Shown here piece after piece: positions 1 through 8,392 of a DNA stretch of 64,000 nt. The DNA lies in assembly GCF_018138715.1 (NCBI RefSeq), contig NZ_JAGSHX010000006.1:5766001-5830000 (forward strand), in the 5' to 3' direction. The DNA is from Streptomyces asiaticus (lineage in GTDB: Bacteria > Actinomycetota > Actinomycetes > Streptomycetales > Streptomycetaceae). A program made the translations under genes and the position numbers. Numbering within the stretch: position 1 is the first letter of the stretch; each line of letters begins with the position of its first letter. The notes beneath the pieces are model-generated. The model saw only the letters and a list, made by a program, of their open reading frames with translations. It searched no databases and was not told the origin of the DNA.

Positions 1-1842
1 GCGTTCGCCTCCGGTCGGGTCCTGCCGGGGCTTCGTCTTCGTGGCCGAGCGGGGGATCGTCCACAGCTTCTTCTTGCGCAGGTCAGGCGTACCGTCCTCG
101 CGGTAGGCGAGGTTGACCTGGGCGCCCGGTTTGGCGAAGCCCTTCCCTTCCCCGTAGTAGCTGGGCGAATCGACGAGGAAGACATCGCCGTTCTTGCAGC
201 TCGTGACGCGGACCACCTCGCGGAGCGTGGGGCAGTCGGCGACGGTGATGGCCTCCTCCGGGACCGACGACGGGTCGTCCTTGCTGCGGTGCACATCGGA
301 GACGTAGTCCTCGGTGACACCGAGCAGATCGCGCACGCCCTTGGTCGCACGGTACTGCGCGAAGGCGTCGCGGGCCTGGTTGCCGTCGCTCACCGGGACG
401 TTCGCCATCAGCTGGGCGCGGTTCGGGTCCTGGCCGGTGTCCTCGGTGTTCTGGGCCCCCACGCTGGCGAAGAGCATCTGGAGCGCGATGGCCCCGGCGA
501 CGGCGACCGTGATGCCGCTGACCGCGCGCGAGGCGGTGCCGCTGCTGAGCTGGAGCCGGCGGGTGGCGAGCTGCCAGGGCACCGAGCCCCTGCCGCCGAA
601 CCGTTCCACCACGGCCTCGACGACCCAGGGCAGCAGGGCGGTGATGCCGATGAGCAGCAGGACGGCACCGGCCGCGGCCTGGTACGCCTTCATGTTGCCA
701 CCGCCGCCGCTGCCGGCCCCGAAGCCGCCCGCGAGCGGCAGCAGCAGAGCCATGCCCAGCAGCGGCAGCAGCAGCCGCCACCACAAACGGCGGCGCTTGG
801 GCTTGGCGTTCCGGACCACGCCCAGCGGCTCGATGGCGATACCGCGCAGGGCGATCAGCGTGACCATGACGGCCGAGGCGGGCACGGCCGCCGCGATCAC
901 CAGGGCGAGCGGGGCGCTCGGCACGATGTCGGAGGTGAAGAAGCTGATGCCCCAGACCTCGACGCTGCCGATGATCTGCCGCGCCAGCAGGAACATTCCG
1001 GCGCCGACGGCGAGCCCGAAGAGGGAGCCGAAGAGCGACTCACCGGCGGCGATCCGCCGGGTCATATGGGTGTCCGCGCCGACCAGCCGCAGCGCGGCCA
1101 GCCGCCGGTCGCGTCGCTCACCGCCGAACCGGGCCGCGGTGGCGATGAAGATGAGCACCGGCAGCAGCAGCACCACACAGCCCACGATGATCAGCAGCAG
1201 CAGCGCGGGGTCCAGGGGCTCGCTCTTGCCCTTCTTCTCCTTGCCCCAGTGGTCGATGTGATAGCTGGAGTTGACGTGGCCGAACGCCTTCTGGGAGATC
1301 CCCGCGTAGTAGGTGAGTTCGGTCGGGCCGGACAGGCCGCTGTCGCCGATCACCCCGATGGCGCGGTACGGGAACCGGTCCCGGAGCAGCTTGCCCTCGT
1401 CGGAGTCGAGCAGCTTCTTCAGCGCCGGGGACACCCACATCTCACCGGCGGCCGGTATCCGGTCAATGCCGGGCGGCAGGGGCGGCTTGCCCTTGCCGTC
1501 GGGGGCCATGACCATGCCGCCGATGTCCCGGTCGCGATAGGTGGTCCCCGCGCTGGCGATCCGGATCGTCTCGGGGCCGGGCTTCACCTCGGTGTCCATG
1601 AAGCTGAGCGCGGAGCGGGCGTCGCCCCGGTCATTGCGCTCCTGGTACATGTGGGGGACGGAGGAGGCCAGCAGCAACAGCGCCACCCCCAGGCCGACGC
1701 CCACCGCCGTCATGATCGTCCTGGCCCAGCTCTCCCGGCCGCCGGTGACCGCGAACCGGCCGCCCATGGCCAGATCGGCGGCCCAGCGGGCGACGGAGAC
1801 ACGGGAGCGTGGCTCCTCCGCCGGGGCGTCCTGGCCGCTCAT
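1..1842 (-). CDS. ABC transporter permease, FtsX-like (3' end beyond window)
   Basis: Large membrane subunit of an efflux or peptide-type ABC transporter. Reading leftward from the ATG at 1842 the frame stays open to the window edge, so the C-terminus is missing. A short cytoplasmic N-terminus is followed by a membrane segment (VGVGLGVALLLLASS), a large extracellular domain, then several hydrophobic helices (for example LLLLIIVGCVVLLLPVLIFI), as in MacB/FtsX permeases. The start overlaps the stop of the ATPase gene by 4 bp (ATGA at 1839-1842), so the two are translationally coupled. The transported substrate cannot be told. Control is probably by the PadR protein at the head of the operon. 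Confidence 0.85.
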   Translation of the reverse strand, partial: MSGQDAPAEEPRSRVSVARWAADLAMGGRFAVTGGRESWARTIMTAVGVGLGVALLLLASSVPHMYQERNDRGDARSALSFMDTEVKPGPETIRIASAGTTYRDRDIGGMVMAPDGKGKPPLPPGIDRIPAAGEMWVSPALKKLLDSDEGKLLRDRFPYRAIGVIGDSGLSGPTELTYYAGISQKAFGHVNSSYHIDHWGKEKKGKSEPLDPALLLLIIVGCVVLLLPVLIFIATAARFGGERRDRRLAALRLVGADTHMTRRIAAGESLFGSLFGLAVGAGMFLLARQIIGSVEVWGISFFTSDIVPSAPLALVIAAAVPASAVMVTLIALRGIAIEPLGVVRNAKPKRRRLWWRLLLPLLGMALLLPLAGGFGAGSGGGGNMKAYQAAAGAVLLLIGITALLPWVVEAVVERFGGRGSVPWQLATRRLQLSSGTASRAVSGITVAVAGAIALQMLFASVGAQNTEDTGQDPNRAQLMANVPVSDGNQARDAFAQYRATKGVRDLLGVTEDYVSDVHRSKDDPSSVPEEAITVADCPTLREVVRVTSCKNGDVFLVDSPSYYGEGKGFAKPGAQVNLAYREDGTPDLRKKKLWTIPRSATKTKPRQDPTGGER

Positions 1843-2525
1843 CGGACCCCTGCCATGTCCCGGGCCTTGCCGTCGCGGACGACGACCTCGCGGTCGGAGT
1901 AGGCGGCGACCCGGGCCTCATGGGTGACCAGCACCACGGCGGTACGGGACTCCCGGGCGGCCTCGGTCAGCAGCTCCATCACCCGCTCCCCGTTGAGCGA
2001 GTCCAGCGCACCGGTCGGCTCGTCGGCGAACAGCACCCGCGGCCCGGTGACCAGCGACCGGGCGACGGCGACCCGCTGCCCCTGACCGCCGGAGACCTCG
2101 CCGGGCCGCTTGTGGGCCACATCGGCGACCTCGAGCCGCTCCATCCACGCCGCCGCGCGGGCCTCGGCCTCCTTGCGCTTGGTGCCGTTCAGCCGCAGTG
2201 GCAGTGCGACGTTCTCCACACAGCTCAGCTCGGGGACGAGCTGGCCGAACTGGAAGACGAAGCCGAACTCGCCGCGCCGCAGCCCGCTGCGCTCGGCGTC
2301 CGAAAGGGCGGTCAGCTCGCGCCCGTTGTAGTGGACGGAGCCGGAGTCCGGCTTCACGATCCCGGCCAGGCAGTGGAGCAGCGTCGACTTGCCCGAGCCG
2401 GAGGGGCCCATGACGGCGACGACCTCGCCGGGGTGGATGGAGAAGTCCGCACCGTCCAGGGCGGGGGTGTGACCGTACGTCTTGTGCAGGGACGTGGCGA
2501 TCAGCAAGGAGCCTGCCGGGGTCAT
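1839..2525 (-). CDS. ABC transporter ATP-binding protein (MacB/LolD type)
   Basis: A 228-residue ATPase that powers the adjacent FtsX-like permease. It has Walker A GPSGSGKS at residues 40-47, Q-loop around residue 92, signature SGGQG at 145-149, Walker B VLFADE at 164-169 and the H-loop His at 202 (VTHEA). Length and motif order are typical of the LolD/MacB class of ATPases that pair with FtsX permeases. Its start codon overlaps the padR stop codon by 4 bp and its stop overlaps the permease start by 4 bp, giving a tight three-gene operon padR-ATPase-permease. Confidence 0.93.
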   Translation of the reverse strand: MTPAGSLLIATSLHKTYGHTPALDGADFSIHPGEVVAVMGPSGSGKSTLLHCLAGIVKPDSGSVHYNGRELTALSDAERSGLRRGEFGFVFQFGQLVPELSCVENVALPLRLNGTKRKEAEARAAAWMERLEVADVAHKRPGEVSGGQGQRVAVARSLVTGPRVLFADEPTGALDSLNGERVMELLTEAARESRTAVVLVTHEARVAAYSDREVVVRDGKARDMAGVR

Positions 2526-3046
2526 GAACGCACCGCCTTGGCGAGTTGGCCGAGGCGGGCGGCGGTGAGTTCCAGCCAGCGCAGATCGGCCTCGAGGTGG
2601 AAGAGGGCGTGGTCGCAGATGAGTTGGTCGGTGAGGTCGCCGCCGCGCTTGCGCTGGGTCAGATCGCGCATCAGCCGCAGATGTTCGGCGCGCTGGACGT
2701 CGAGGAGATCGGCCGCGTCGCGCCCGGTGAGCAGGGCGATGATGACCTTGGTGTAGAGGACCGACTGGAGATAGGGCTCGGGCTTCTCGGGCTGGGTGAG
2801 CCAGTGCTCCACATCGGTGATGCCCGCGTCGGTGATGGCGTAGCGCTTGCGCTCCGGGCCACCGCCGTGCTCGATGCCGTCGACCTCCACCAGGCCGTTC
2901 TTCAGGAGCCTGGACATGGTCGAGTAGACCTGCCCGTAGTGCAGCGGGCGGTCGTGTCCGAATCTTTCGTCGAAGGCTCGCTTGAGGTCATAGCCGTGGC
3001 GCGGGCCGCCTTCGAGGAGTCCGAGCAGGGTGTGGCCAATTGACAT
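2522..3046 (-). CDS. PadR-family transcriptional regulator
   Basis: A 174-residue protein with an N-terminal PadR winged helix (GHTLLGLLEGGPRHGYDLK, then GQVYSTMSRLLKNGLVE), and a C-terminal helical region that would form the dimerisation arm. I chose the ATG at 3046 because the family begins directly at the helix there; a longer frame upstream would read through the operator. It is first in the operon with the ABC ATPase and permease, the usual arrangement for PadR repressors that sense a transported toxic compound. An inverted repeat directly upstream is a plausible autoregulatory site. Confidence 0.9.
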   Translation of the reverse strand: MSIGHTLLGLLEGGPRHGYDLKRAFDERFGHDRPLHYGQVYSTMSRLLKNGLVEVDGIEHGGGPERKRYAITDAGITDVEHWLTQPEKPEPYLQSVLYTKVIIALLTGRDAADLLDVQRAEHLRLMRDLTQRKRGGDLTDQLICDHALFHLEADLRWLELTAARLGQLAKAVRS

Positions 3047-3054
3047 GCCCAGCA

Positions 3055-3086
3055 CTCTACACCATGCGTATACCTGGAGTGTATAG
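3055..3086. promoter_or_regulatory. Candidate PadR operator
   Basis: Inverted repeat CTCTACAC (3055-3062) and GTGTATAG (3079-3086), 7 of 8 positions matching, with a nested TATAC-N7-GTATA at 3069-3085. It lies immediately before the padR start codon, where an autorepressor would block the promoter. The symmetry is visible; the assignment to PadR is inferred from position. Confidence 0.5.
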
Positions 3087-3134
3087 CTGCGCCGAGGCGT
3101 GCGTTGCCGCAGGTCGGAGGGGGTTCGGCTGGGG

Positions 3135-3434
3135 TCAGGGCTGGCGCGGCTCGCGGCTGGTGCCCTCCGGGCCCTCGGTGGGGTCCGTGCCCTCCGCGCC
3201 CTCGGCGGGCCGCCTCGGCGGGCGGCCCCGGCGTGGGATCGGGCGCGCCGCGCCGGGCAGTCGGCCCGCGTCCGCGAGCGCCTTGCGCAGCAGGAACTCG
3301 ACCTGCGCGTTGGCGCTGCGCAGTTCGTCGTTGGCCCAGCGCGCGAGGGCGTCATGGACGGCCGGGTCGAGCCGCAGCAGCATCTGTTTGCGCTGCCGCG
3401 GCTGTCGTGCCGTGCGCCCGCTCTCGTCCGTCAC
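3135..3434 (-). CDS. Ribbon-helix-helix (Arc-type) small protein
   Basis: A 99-residue basic protein. Residues 14-55 (QRKQMLLRLDPAVHDALARW and following) fit an Arc/MetJ-type ribbon-helix-helix fold, with a beta strand then two helices. The C-terminal 45 residues are Pro/Gly/Arg-rich and probably disordered. It overlaps the stop of the upstream SPFH gene by 4 bp, so the two are coupled. The role could be transcriptional autoregulation or a partner of the SPFH protein. No toxin gene is adjacent, so an antitoxin role is not supported. Confidence 0.7.
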   Translation of the reverse strand: MTDESGRTARQPRQRKQMLLRLDPAVHDALARWANDELRSANAQVEFLLRKALADAGRLPGAARPIPRRGRPPRRPAEGAEGTDPTEGPEGTSREPRQP

Positions 3435-4387
3435 TGGTACAGCGTGCCCGTGTTCAGAACGGGCTGCGGGGAGCGGTCCCCGCAGAGCACCACCATCAGA
3501 TTGCTGACCATCGCGGCCTTGCGCTCCTCGTCCAGCGCCACGATCTCCTCCTCGGCGATCCGGGCCAGCGCCGCCTCGACCATGCCGACCGCACCGTCCA
3601 CGATCTGCCGCCGCGCGGCCACCACCGCGCCCGCCTGCTGGCGCTGGAGCATCGCGGAGGCGATCTCGGGGGCGTAGGCGAGGTGGGTGAAGCGCGATTC
3701 GATGATGCGGACACCGGCCGCCTCGACCCGGGCGTGCAGTTCGATAGCGAGCTTCTCGGTGATCTCCTCGGCGTTGCCACGCAGCGAGAGGGCGCCCTCC
3801 TCATGGGCGTCGTACGGGTACTCGATGGCGATGTGCCGGACGGCGGCCTCGGTCTGGGTGGCGACGAACTCCAGGAAGTCGTCCACCTCGAACATCGCCT
3901 GGGCGGTGTCCTCGACCTTCCAGACGACGACCGCGGCCAGCTCGATCGGGTTGCCGTAGGCGTCGTTGACCTTGAGCACCGCGGTCTCGTGGTTGCGCAC
4001 CCGGGTGGAGATCTTCTCCCGGCTGGTGAGCGGGTTCACCCAGCGCAGCCCGTCGGTGCGGATGGTGCCGCGGTAGCGGCCGAAGAGCTGGACCACCCGG
4101 GCCTCGCCCGGCGCGATGGTGTTGAGGCCGCACATGGTGAGGATCGCGGCGAGGATCACCAGGATGCCGGAGACGATCAGCAGCGTGGACCAGGCGCCCT
4201 TGTGCTCGGCGGCGACGGCGGCGCCCGCGAGGATCAGCCCGACGCCGCCCGCGAGTCCGGCCAGGCCCCCGAGCAGGGCCAGCCCGCCGCTGACGTTGTG
4301 CGCGGGCCGCTCCCGGACCCGGGGCTCCGGGAGGGGTGGTATGTCGGCCTGGTCGGTTATGGGCTCTGTTGAGGTGGCGTCGGACAT
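3431..4387 (-). CDS. SPFH/Band 7 domain membrane protein
   Basis: A 318-residue protein with two N-terminal hydrophobic segments (about 33-60 and 67-86) followed by an SPFH (stomatin/prohibitin/flotillin) domain. This begins at the GEARVVQLFGRYRGTIRTDG stretch and includes the RVRNHETAVLKVNDAYGNPI core. Helical residues 220-290 (rich in Ala, Glu, Arg) follow. Such proteins oligomerise in the membrane and organise microdomains. The ATG at 4387 has GGGGAGCCTCC just upstream. The gene is coupled to the ribbon-helix-helix gene. Confidence 0.87.
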   Translation of the reverse strand: MSDATSTEPITDQADIPPLPEPRVRERPAHNVSGGLALLGGLAGLAGGVGLILAGAAVAAEHKGAWSTLLIVSGILVILAAILTMCGLNTIAPGEARVVQLFGRYRGTIRTDGLRWVNPLTSREKISTRVRNHETAVLKVNDAYGNPIELAAVVVWKVEDTAQAMFEVDDFLEFVATQTEAAVRHIAIEYPYDAHEEGALSLRGNAEEITEKLAIELHARVEAAGVRIIESRFTHLAYAPEIASAMLQRQQAGAVVAARRQIVDGAVGMVEAALARIAEEEIVALDEERKAAMVSNLMVVLCGDRSPQPVLNTGTLYQ

Positions 4388-4602
4388 GGAGGCTCCCCGC
4401 TTCGTTCGGTGGTGCGTCTAGCAAAGTGATAGCACATTACGGGCCGGTGGCAACCCTTGGCGCCCGTAAGCCGTCAGTTCCCTTGGGGCGGGTGCTTTTT
4501 GTCACCTTCGGAAAAAGCTTGATCGATGGGCATTTGAGGGTTGTTGCGGTGTTAGTTTCATGAGCTGGCCTGGGGGGCTTACGGACTGGAGCGGCGGGAG
4601 CG

Positions 4603-6837
4603 ATGGGTAGAGCGGAAGAGCGGCGCGCGCGGCAGAAGAGCGCTCGCAGAGCCAAGCGGGCGGCGAAGTCGGGGGGGATACGCCGCTTCTTCACCTGGAA
4701 GTGGCTGCTGGGGTACGTCCTGGGGCTTGGCGTGCTGCTCGTCGGGGCGTTCTTCGTCCTCTATCTGTTGGTCGAGGTTCCGCCCGCCAACGCCGCGGCC
4801 AAGGCCGAGGCCAACATCTACAAGTACAGCGACGGCACGATCATGGCGAAGACGGGTGACGTCAACCGTGAGTCCGTACCGCTGTCCAAGATCCCCAAGA
4901 AGGTGCAGCACACCTTCGTCGCCGCCGAGAACAAGGACTTCTACGGCGACTCCGGCGTCTCGTTCAGCGGCACCGCCCGCGGTCTCATCAACACCGCGCT
5001 GGGCCGGGGCAAGCAGGGTGGCTCCACCATCACCCAGCAGTACGTCAAGAACTACTACCTGAGCCAGGAACAGACCGTCAGCCGCAAGCTGAAGGAGCTG
5101 GTGATCTCGCTCAAGGTCGACCAGCAGAAGTCCAAGGACTACATCCTCGCGGGCTACATCAACACCAGCTACTACGGCCGCGGCGCCTACGGCATCCAGG
5201 CCGCGGCCCGCGCGTACTACAACAAGGACGTCGAGGACCTCTCCGTCGCGCAGGGCGCCTATCTCGCGTCGGTGCTCCAGGCGCCCAGCCAGTACGACTG
5301 GTCGGCGGCGGGCCCCAACGGCAAGCGGCTGGTCAAGGCCCGATGGAACTACGTCCTCAACAACATGGTCGAGAAGGACTGGCTGTCCAAGAGCGAGCGC
5401 GAGGGCATGAAGTTCGACGTCCCGGTCCCTCCGCGCCCCATCCCCGGACGCGACGGCCAGGCGGGCTATCTCATCGACGCCGCCAACAAGGAGCTGATCA
5501 AGGCCGGGGTCTCGGAGAACGAGATCGAGGCCGGCGGCTGGACGATCACCCTCAACATCGACAAGAAGAAGCAGAAGGCGCTGGAGAAGGCGGTCCGCAC
5601 GGAGCTGACCGACAAGCTGGACCCGAAGAAGCGCAAGGTCGACAAGTACGCCCAGGTGGGTGCCGTTTCGGTGGAACCCAAGTCCGGTGGCATCGTGGCG
5701 ATGTATGGCGGCACGGGCTACACCGAGCACTACTTCAACAACGCCCTCCGCGAGGACTACCAGCCCGCCTCTACGTTCAAGCCGCTGATCCTGGCTGCGG
5801 GGCTGGAGAACGGCTCCACCACGCAGGACGGCACCCCGATCACGGCGAGCACCATCTACGACGGCACCAGCAGGCGGCCGGTCAAGGGCTCGCTCACCGG
5901 CTTCGCCCCGCCGAACGAGGACAACAAGTCCTACGGGCCCATCTCCGTCCAGAAGGCCATGAACAACTCCGTCAACTCCGTCTTCGCGCAGATGGCGGTG
6001 GACGTGGGCCTGGACAAGGTGAAGAACACCGCCATCGACCTCGGTATGAAGAAGGACGCGGGCGGCTTCGACGTGCGCCCCGCGATGTCGCTGGGCGTGA
6101 TGGGCGCCAGCCCCAAGGACATGGCCGGGGTCTACGCGACCCTCGACAACCACGGCAAGAAGGTCACCCCGGCGATCGTGAAGTCCGCCGAGAAGGGCGA
6201 TGAGCGGCCCGAGTTGCCCGATCCGGTTAACGGCCAGGCGATCAGCCGTGGCGCTGCCGACTCCGTCACCTCCGTGCTCACCGGGGTGGTCGACGACGGC
6301 ACCGGCCAGGCGGTGCGCCAGCAGGGCCAGGCGGTCGCGGGCAAGACCGGCACCTCCGACGACAACAAGTCGGCCTGGTTCTCCGGCTACACCCCCGACC
6401 TGGTGACCTCGGTCGGCATGTTCGGCGAGGGCGAGAAGAAGCAGGTCTCGCTCAAGGGCACCGCGGGCGGCGGCCGCGTCAACGGCGGTGACTTCCCGGC
6501 CAGGATCTGGGCCGCGTACACCCAGTCCGCGCTGAAGGGGGACAAGGCCTCGAAGTTCGACCTGGACACCGACATGGGAGCGGCGGTCAAGCCGCCACCG
6601 TCGCCGAGTACGAGCGCCACCTCGGAGTCGCCCTCGTCCAGCCCATCGGCGAGCGAGTCCGCCAGCGAGTCGCCCTCGTCGTCCCCGTCGTCCAGCCCGT
6701 CGTCCAGCGCCTCGTCCAGCGCCTCGTCGTCGGCATCGCCCTCGGGCGACGGCGACTCCCCGAGCCCGCCCGACCCGTCGAGCTCGCCCTCGGGCGACGG
6801 CGATGGCGGCGGCATCCTCCGCCGACAACAGCAGTGA
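4603..6837 (+). CDS. Bifunctional penicillin-binding protein (transglycosylase/transpeptidase)
   Basis: A 744-residue class A PBP that polymerises and cross-links peptidoglycan outside the membrane. It has a basic cytoplasmic start and one membrane helix (about 34-57). The GT51 domain has catalytic Glu109 in AAENKDF, GGSTITQQ at 139-146 and RKLKELVISLK at 161-171. The transpeptidase domain has STFK at 390-393, SVN at 456-458 and KTG at 581-583. Residues 660-744 form a Ser/Pro-rich tail, probably disordered and wall-exposed. The ATG at 4603 is preceded by GGGAG. The gene is divergent from the SPFH operon and ends at a strong hairpin. Confidence 0.95.
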   Translation: MGRAEERRARQKSARRAKRAAKSGGIRRFFTWKWLLGYVLGLGVLLVGAFFVLYLLVEVPPANAAAKAEANIYKYSDGTIMAKTGDVNRESVPLSKIPKKVQHTFVAAENKDFYGDSGVSFSGTARGLINTALGRGKQGGSTITQQYVKNYYLSQEQTVSRKLKELVISLKVDQQKSKDYILAGYINTSYYGRGAYGIQAAARAYYNKDVEDLSVAQGAYLASVLQAPSQYDWSAAGPNGKRLVKARWNYVLNNMVEKDWLSKSEREGMKFDVPVPPRPIPGRDGQAGYLIDAANKELIKAGVSENEIEAGGWTITLNIDKKKQKALEKAVRTELTDKLDPKKRKVDKYAQVGAVSVEPKSGGIVAMYGGTGYTEHYFNNALREDYQPASTFKPLILAAGLENGSTTQDGTPITASTIYDGTSRRPVKGSLTGFAPPNEDNKSYGPISVQKAMNNSVNSVFAQMAVDVGLDKVKNTAIDLGMKKDAGGFDVRPAMSLGVMGASPKDMAGVYATLDNHGKKVTPAIVKSAEKGDERPELPDPVNGQAISRGAADSVTSVLTGVVDDGTGQAVRQQGQAVAGKTGTSDDNKSAWFSGYTPDLVTSVGMFGEGEKKQVSLKGTAGGGRVNGGDFPARIWAAYTQSALKGDKASKFDLDTDMGAAVKPPPSPSTSATSESPSSSPSASESASESPSSSPSSSPSSSASSSASSSASPSGDGDSPSPPDPSSSPSGDGDGGGILRRQQQ

Positions 6838-6840
6838 CGC

Positions 6841-6876
6841 CCGGTGCGGGCGTGCCACTGGGCACGCCCGCACCGG
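6841..6876. terminator. Bidirectional hairpin terminator
   Basis: Perfect 16-bp stem (6841-6856 with 6861-6876) and 4-nt loop ACTG, starting 3 nt after the PBP stop codon and facing the 3' end of the convergent transporter gene. There is no U-tract, as is usual for high-GC actinomycete terminators. Confidence 0.8.
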
Positions 6877-6904
6877 ATCACGGAGCCCTACGGCCGTACG
6901 GCCG

Positions 6905-8338
6905 TCAGAAGTTCTCCTCGATCTGGCTCTTCAGCATCGCGAGGGCGAAGAAGCCGTAGAAGCCGATGGCCAGCAGCATCATGCCCAGCCGTGGCCCCCG
7001 CAGCCGTACGGCGGCCGGCAGATCGCGGCGGTTGAGCCGGATCAGCAGCGCCGTGTAGACGAGGGTGACGAGGGAGGCGGTGCAGGTGGAGATGGTCAGC
7101 AGCACGATCGGCTGGTTCACCCCGGACAGCAGGATCGCCGAGCCGATGGCGACCTCGGCCCACACCACCGCGAAGTACAGCCGACCCTCGGTCCAGAAGG
7201 CCGAGTCGCGCAGGTAGGTGCGCTTGGCGAAGTCGCTGACCACCCGTCCGATGATGTCGAGCAGTCCGATCGAGGCGGCCCAGAGCGAGACTGTCGCCAC
7301 CGCGAAGAACAGGATCTTCAGCCAGTCGCCCACCTGCTGCCCCAGCAGATCGCCCTGGAGCCGCAGGAACTCCGGGCTGTTCTCCACATCGTCGCGCCCG
7401 AAGAGGGTTTCGTACGCGAGCATGCTCATCAGCCCGATCGTCACCAGGCAGATCACGAAGAACGACACGATGTGTTCGGTGTTGGCCCGCCGCCACCAGA
7501 CCCGCCAGCGGGCCAGATTGGCCTCGTCCTCCGGAAAGGCGTAGCGGTCGGCGCCCGACGCCTCCGACTGGCCGGTGATGGGGGAGACCAGCTTGGGGAC
7601 ATGGGCGCCCATGCCGTAACCCTTGTCCCGGATCCAGTTGCTGAGCACCAGGTTGTGCACCCCGCCCGCCCCGGCGGCGCCCAGCGCGCTGAGGATCATG
7701 GTGAAGGTGATGCCGTCCGGGATCCGGCCGGCGCCGGTGACGGTCTTCTCGCCCGCCGTGGTCCAGGTGTGCCACCCGATGACGGCGACCGCGACGACGG
7801 CGAGGAAGAACAGCGTCAGGATGACCTTGACCAGCTCGACCTTCTCGATCGTGCGGTAGACCACCGGTGAGACGGTCAGCACCACCCCGAAGCCCACCAG
7901 CGAGCCCACGGTGATCCAGACGACATCGCCGCCGCCGGTCAGATAGGTGAGCACGGTCGATCCGGAGGTGGCCCAGCCCGGCCAGACGTACTGGAACGCC
8001 CCGGCCAGGCAGATCAGGATGCCCCACGCCGTGGACCAGCGGGAGAATCCGGCGACCACGGTCTGCCCGGTGGCCAGGGTGTAGCGCTCGATCTCCAGGT
8101 TGATCACGGTCTGGATGGCCAGGGTCACCACCGCGAGCCACAGCAGTCCGAGCCCGCCGACCGAGGTCAGATACGGCCAGAGGATGATCTCGCCCGCCGC
8201 CATGCCGATCCCGACGGCGACGACCCCCGGGCCGACCATCGTGCGCAGCGGTGGTGGATCGGGCAGATCGAGACAGTCGGGCGGGGCGGCGGTGGGGGAC
8301 GGGCGCTGGGCGGACGGTGTCGACGACGCTGACGACAT
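6905..8338 (-). CDS. Nramp-fold transporter lacking the metal-binding motif
   Basis: A 477-residue membrane protein with about eleven hydrophobic segments and the overall Nramp/LeuT-type layout (opening GPGVVAVGIGMAAGEIILWP). The DPGN metal-binding motif of helix 1 in true Nramp Mn/Fe transporters is absent and replaced by GIGMAAGE. The helix-6 MPH motif is replaced by GAGGVHNLVLSNW. I chose the ATG at 8338 because GAGGAG lies 6 nt upstream. It is followed on the same strand by, and lies 54 bp downstream of, a 3-dehydroshikimate dehydratase gene. It may therefore carry an aromatic or alicyclic acid rather than a metal; that is inference. Confidence 0.8.
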   Translation of the reverse strand: MSSASSTPSAQRPSPTAAPPDCLDLPDPPPLRTMVGPGVVAVGIGMAAGEIILWPYLTSVGGLGLLWLAVVTLAIQTVINLEIERYTLATGQTVVAGFSRWSTAWGILICLAGAFQYVWPGWATSGSTVLTYLTGGGDVVWITVGSLVGFGVVLTVSPVVYRTIEKVELVKVILTLFFLAVVAVAVIGWHTWTTAGEKTVTGAGRIPDGITFTMILSALGAAGAGGVHNLVLSNWIRDKGYGMGAHVPKLVSPITGQSEASGADRYAFPEDEANLARWRVWWRRANTEHIVSFFVICLVTIGLMSMLAYETLFGRDDVENSPEFLRLQGDLLGQQVGDWLKILFFAVATVSLWAASIGLLDIIGRVVSDFAKRTYLRDSAFWTEGRLYFAVVWAEVAIGSAILLSGVNQPIVLLTISTCTASLVTLVYTALLIRLNRRDLPAAVRLRGPRLGMMLLAIGFYGFFALAMLKSQIEENF

Positions 8339-8392
8339 GGCGGCTCCTCGGGGGACGGCGAGGCCGTATCGGGACAAGGGGGATCGGGGGGT

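Noticed and set aside
83..784. Long minus-strand frame rich in Arg/Ala/Gly
   Set aside because: It is a shadow of the FtsX-like permease that reads in another frame on the same strand; composition is typical of frame-shifted high-GC coding DNA.
3135..3434. Type II antitoxin
   Set aside because: Ribbon-helix-helix fold fits, but no toxin-like gene lies next to it; the coupled gene is an SPFH protein.
4579..6873. 764-residue minus-strand frame opposite the PBP gene
   Set aside because: Antisense to a gene with complete GT51 and transpeptidase motifs; the antisense frame has no domain and is open only because of G/C bias.
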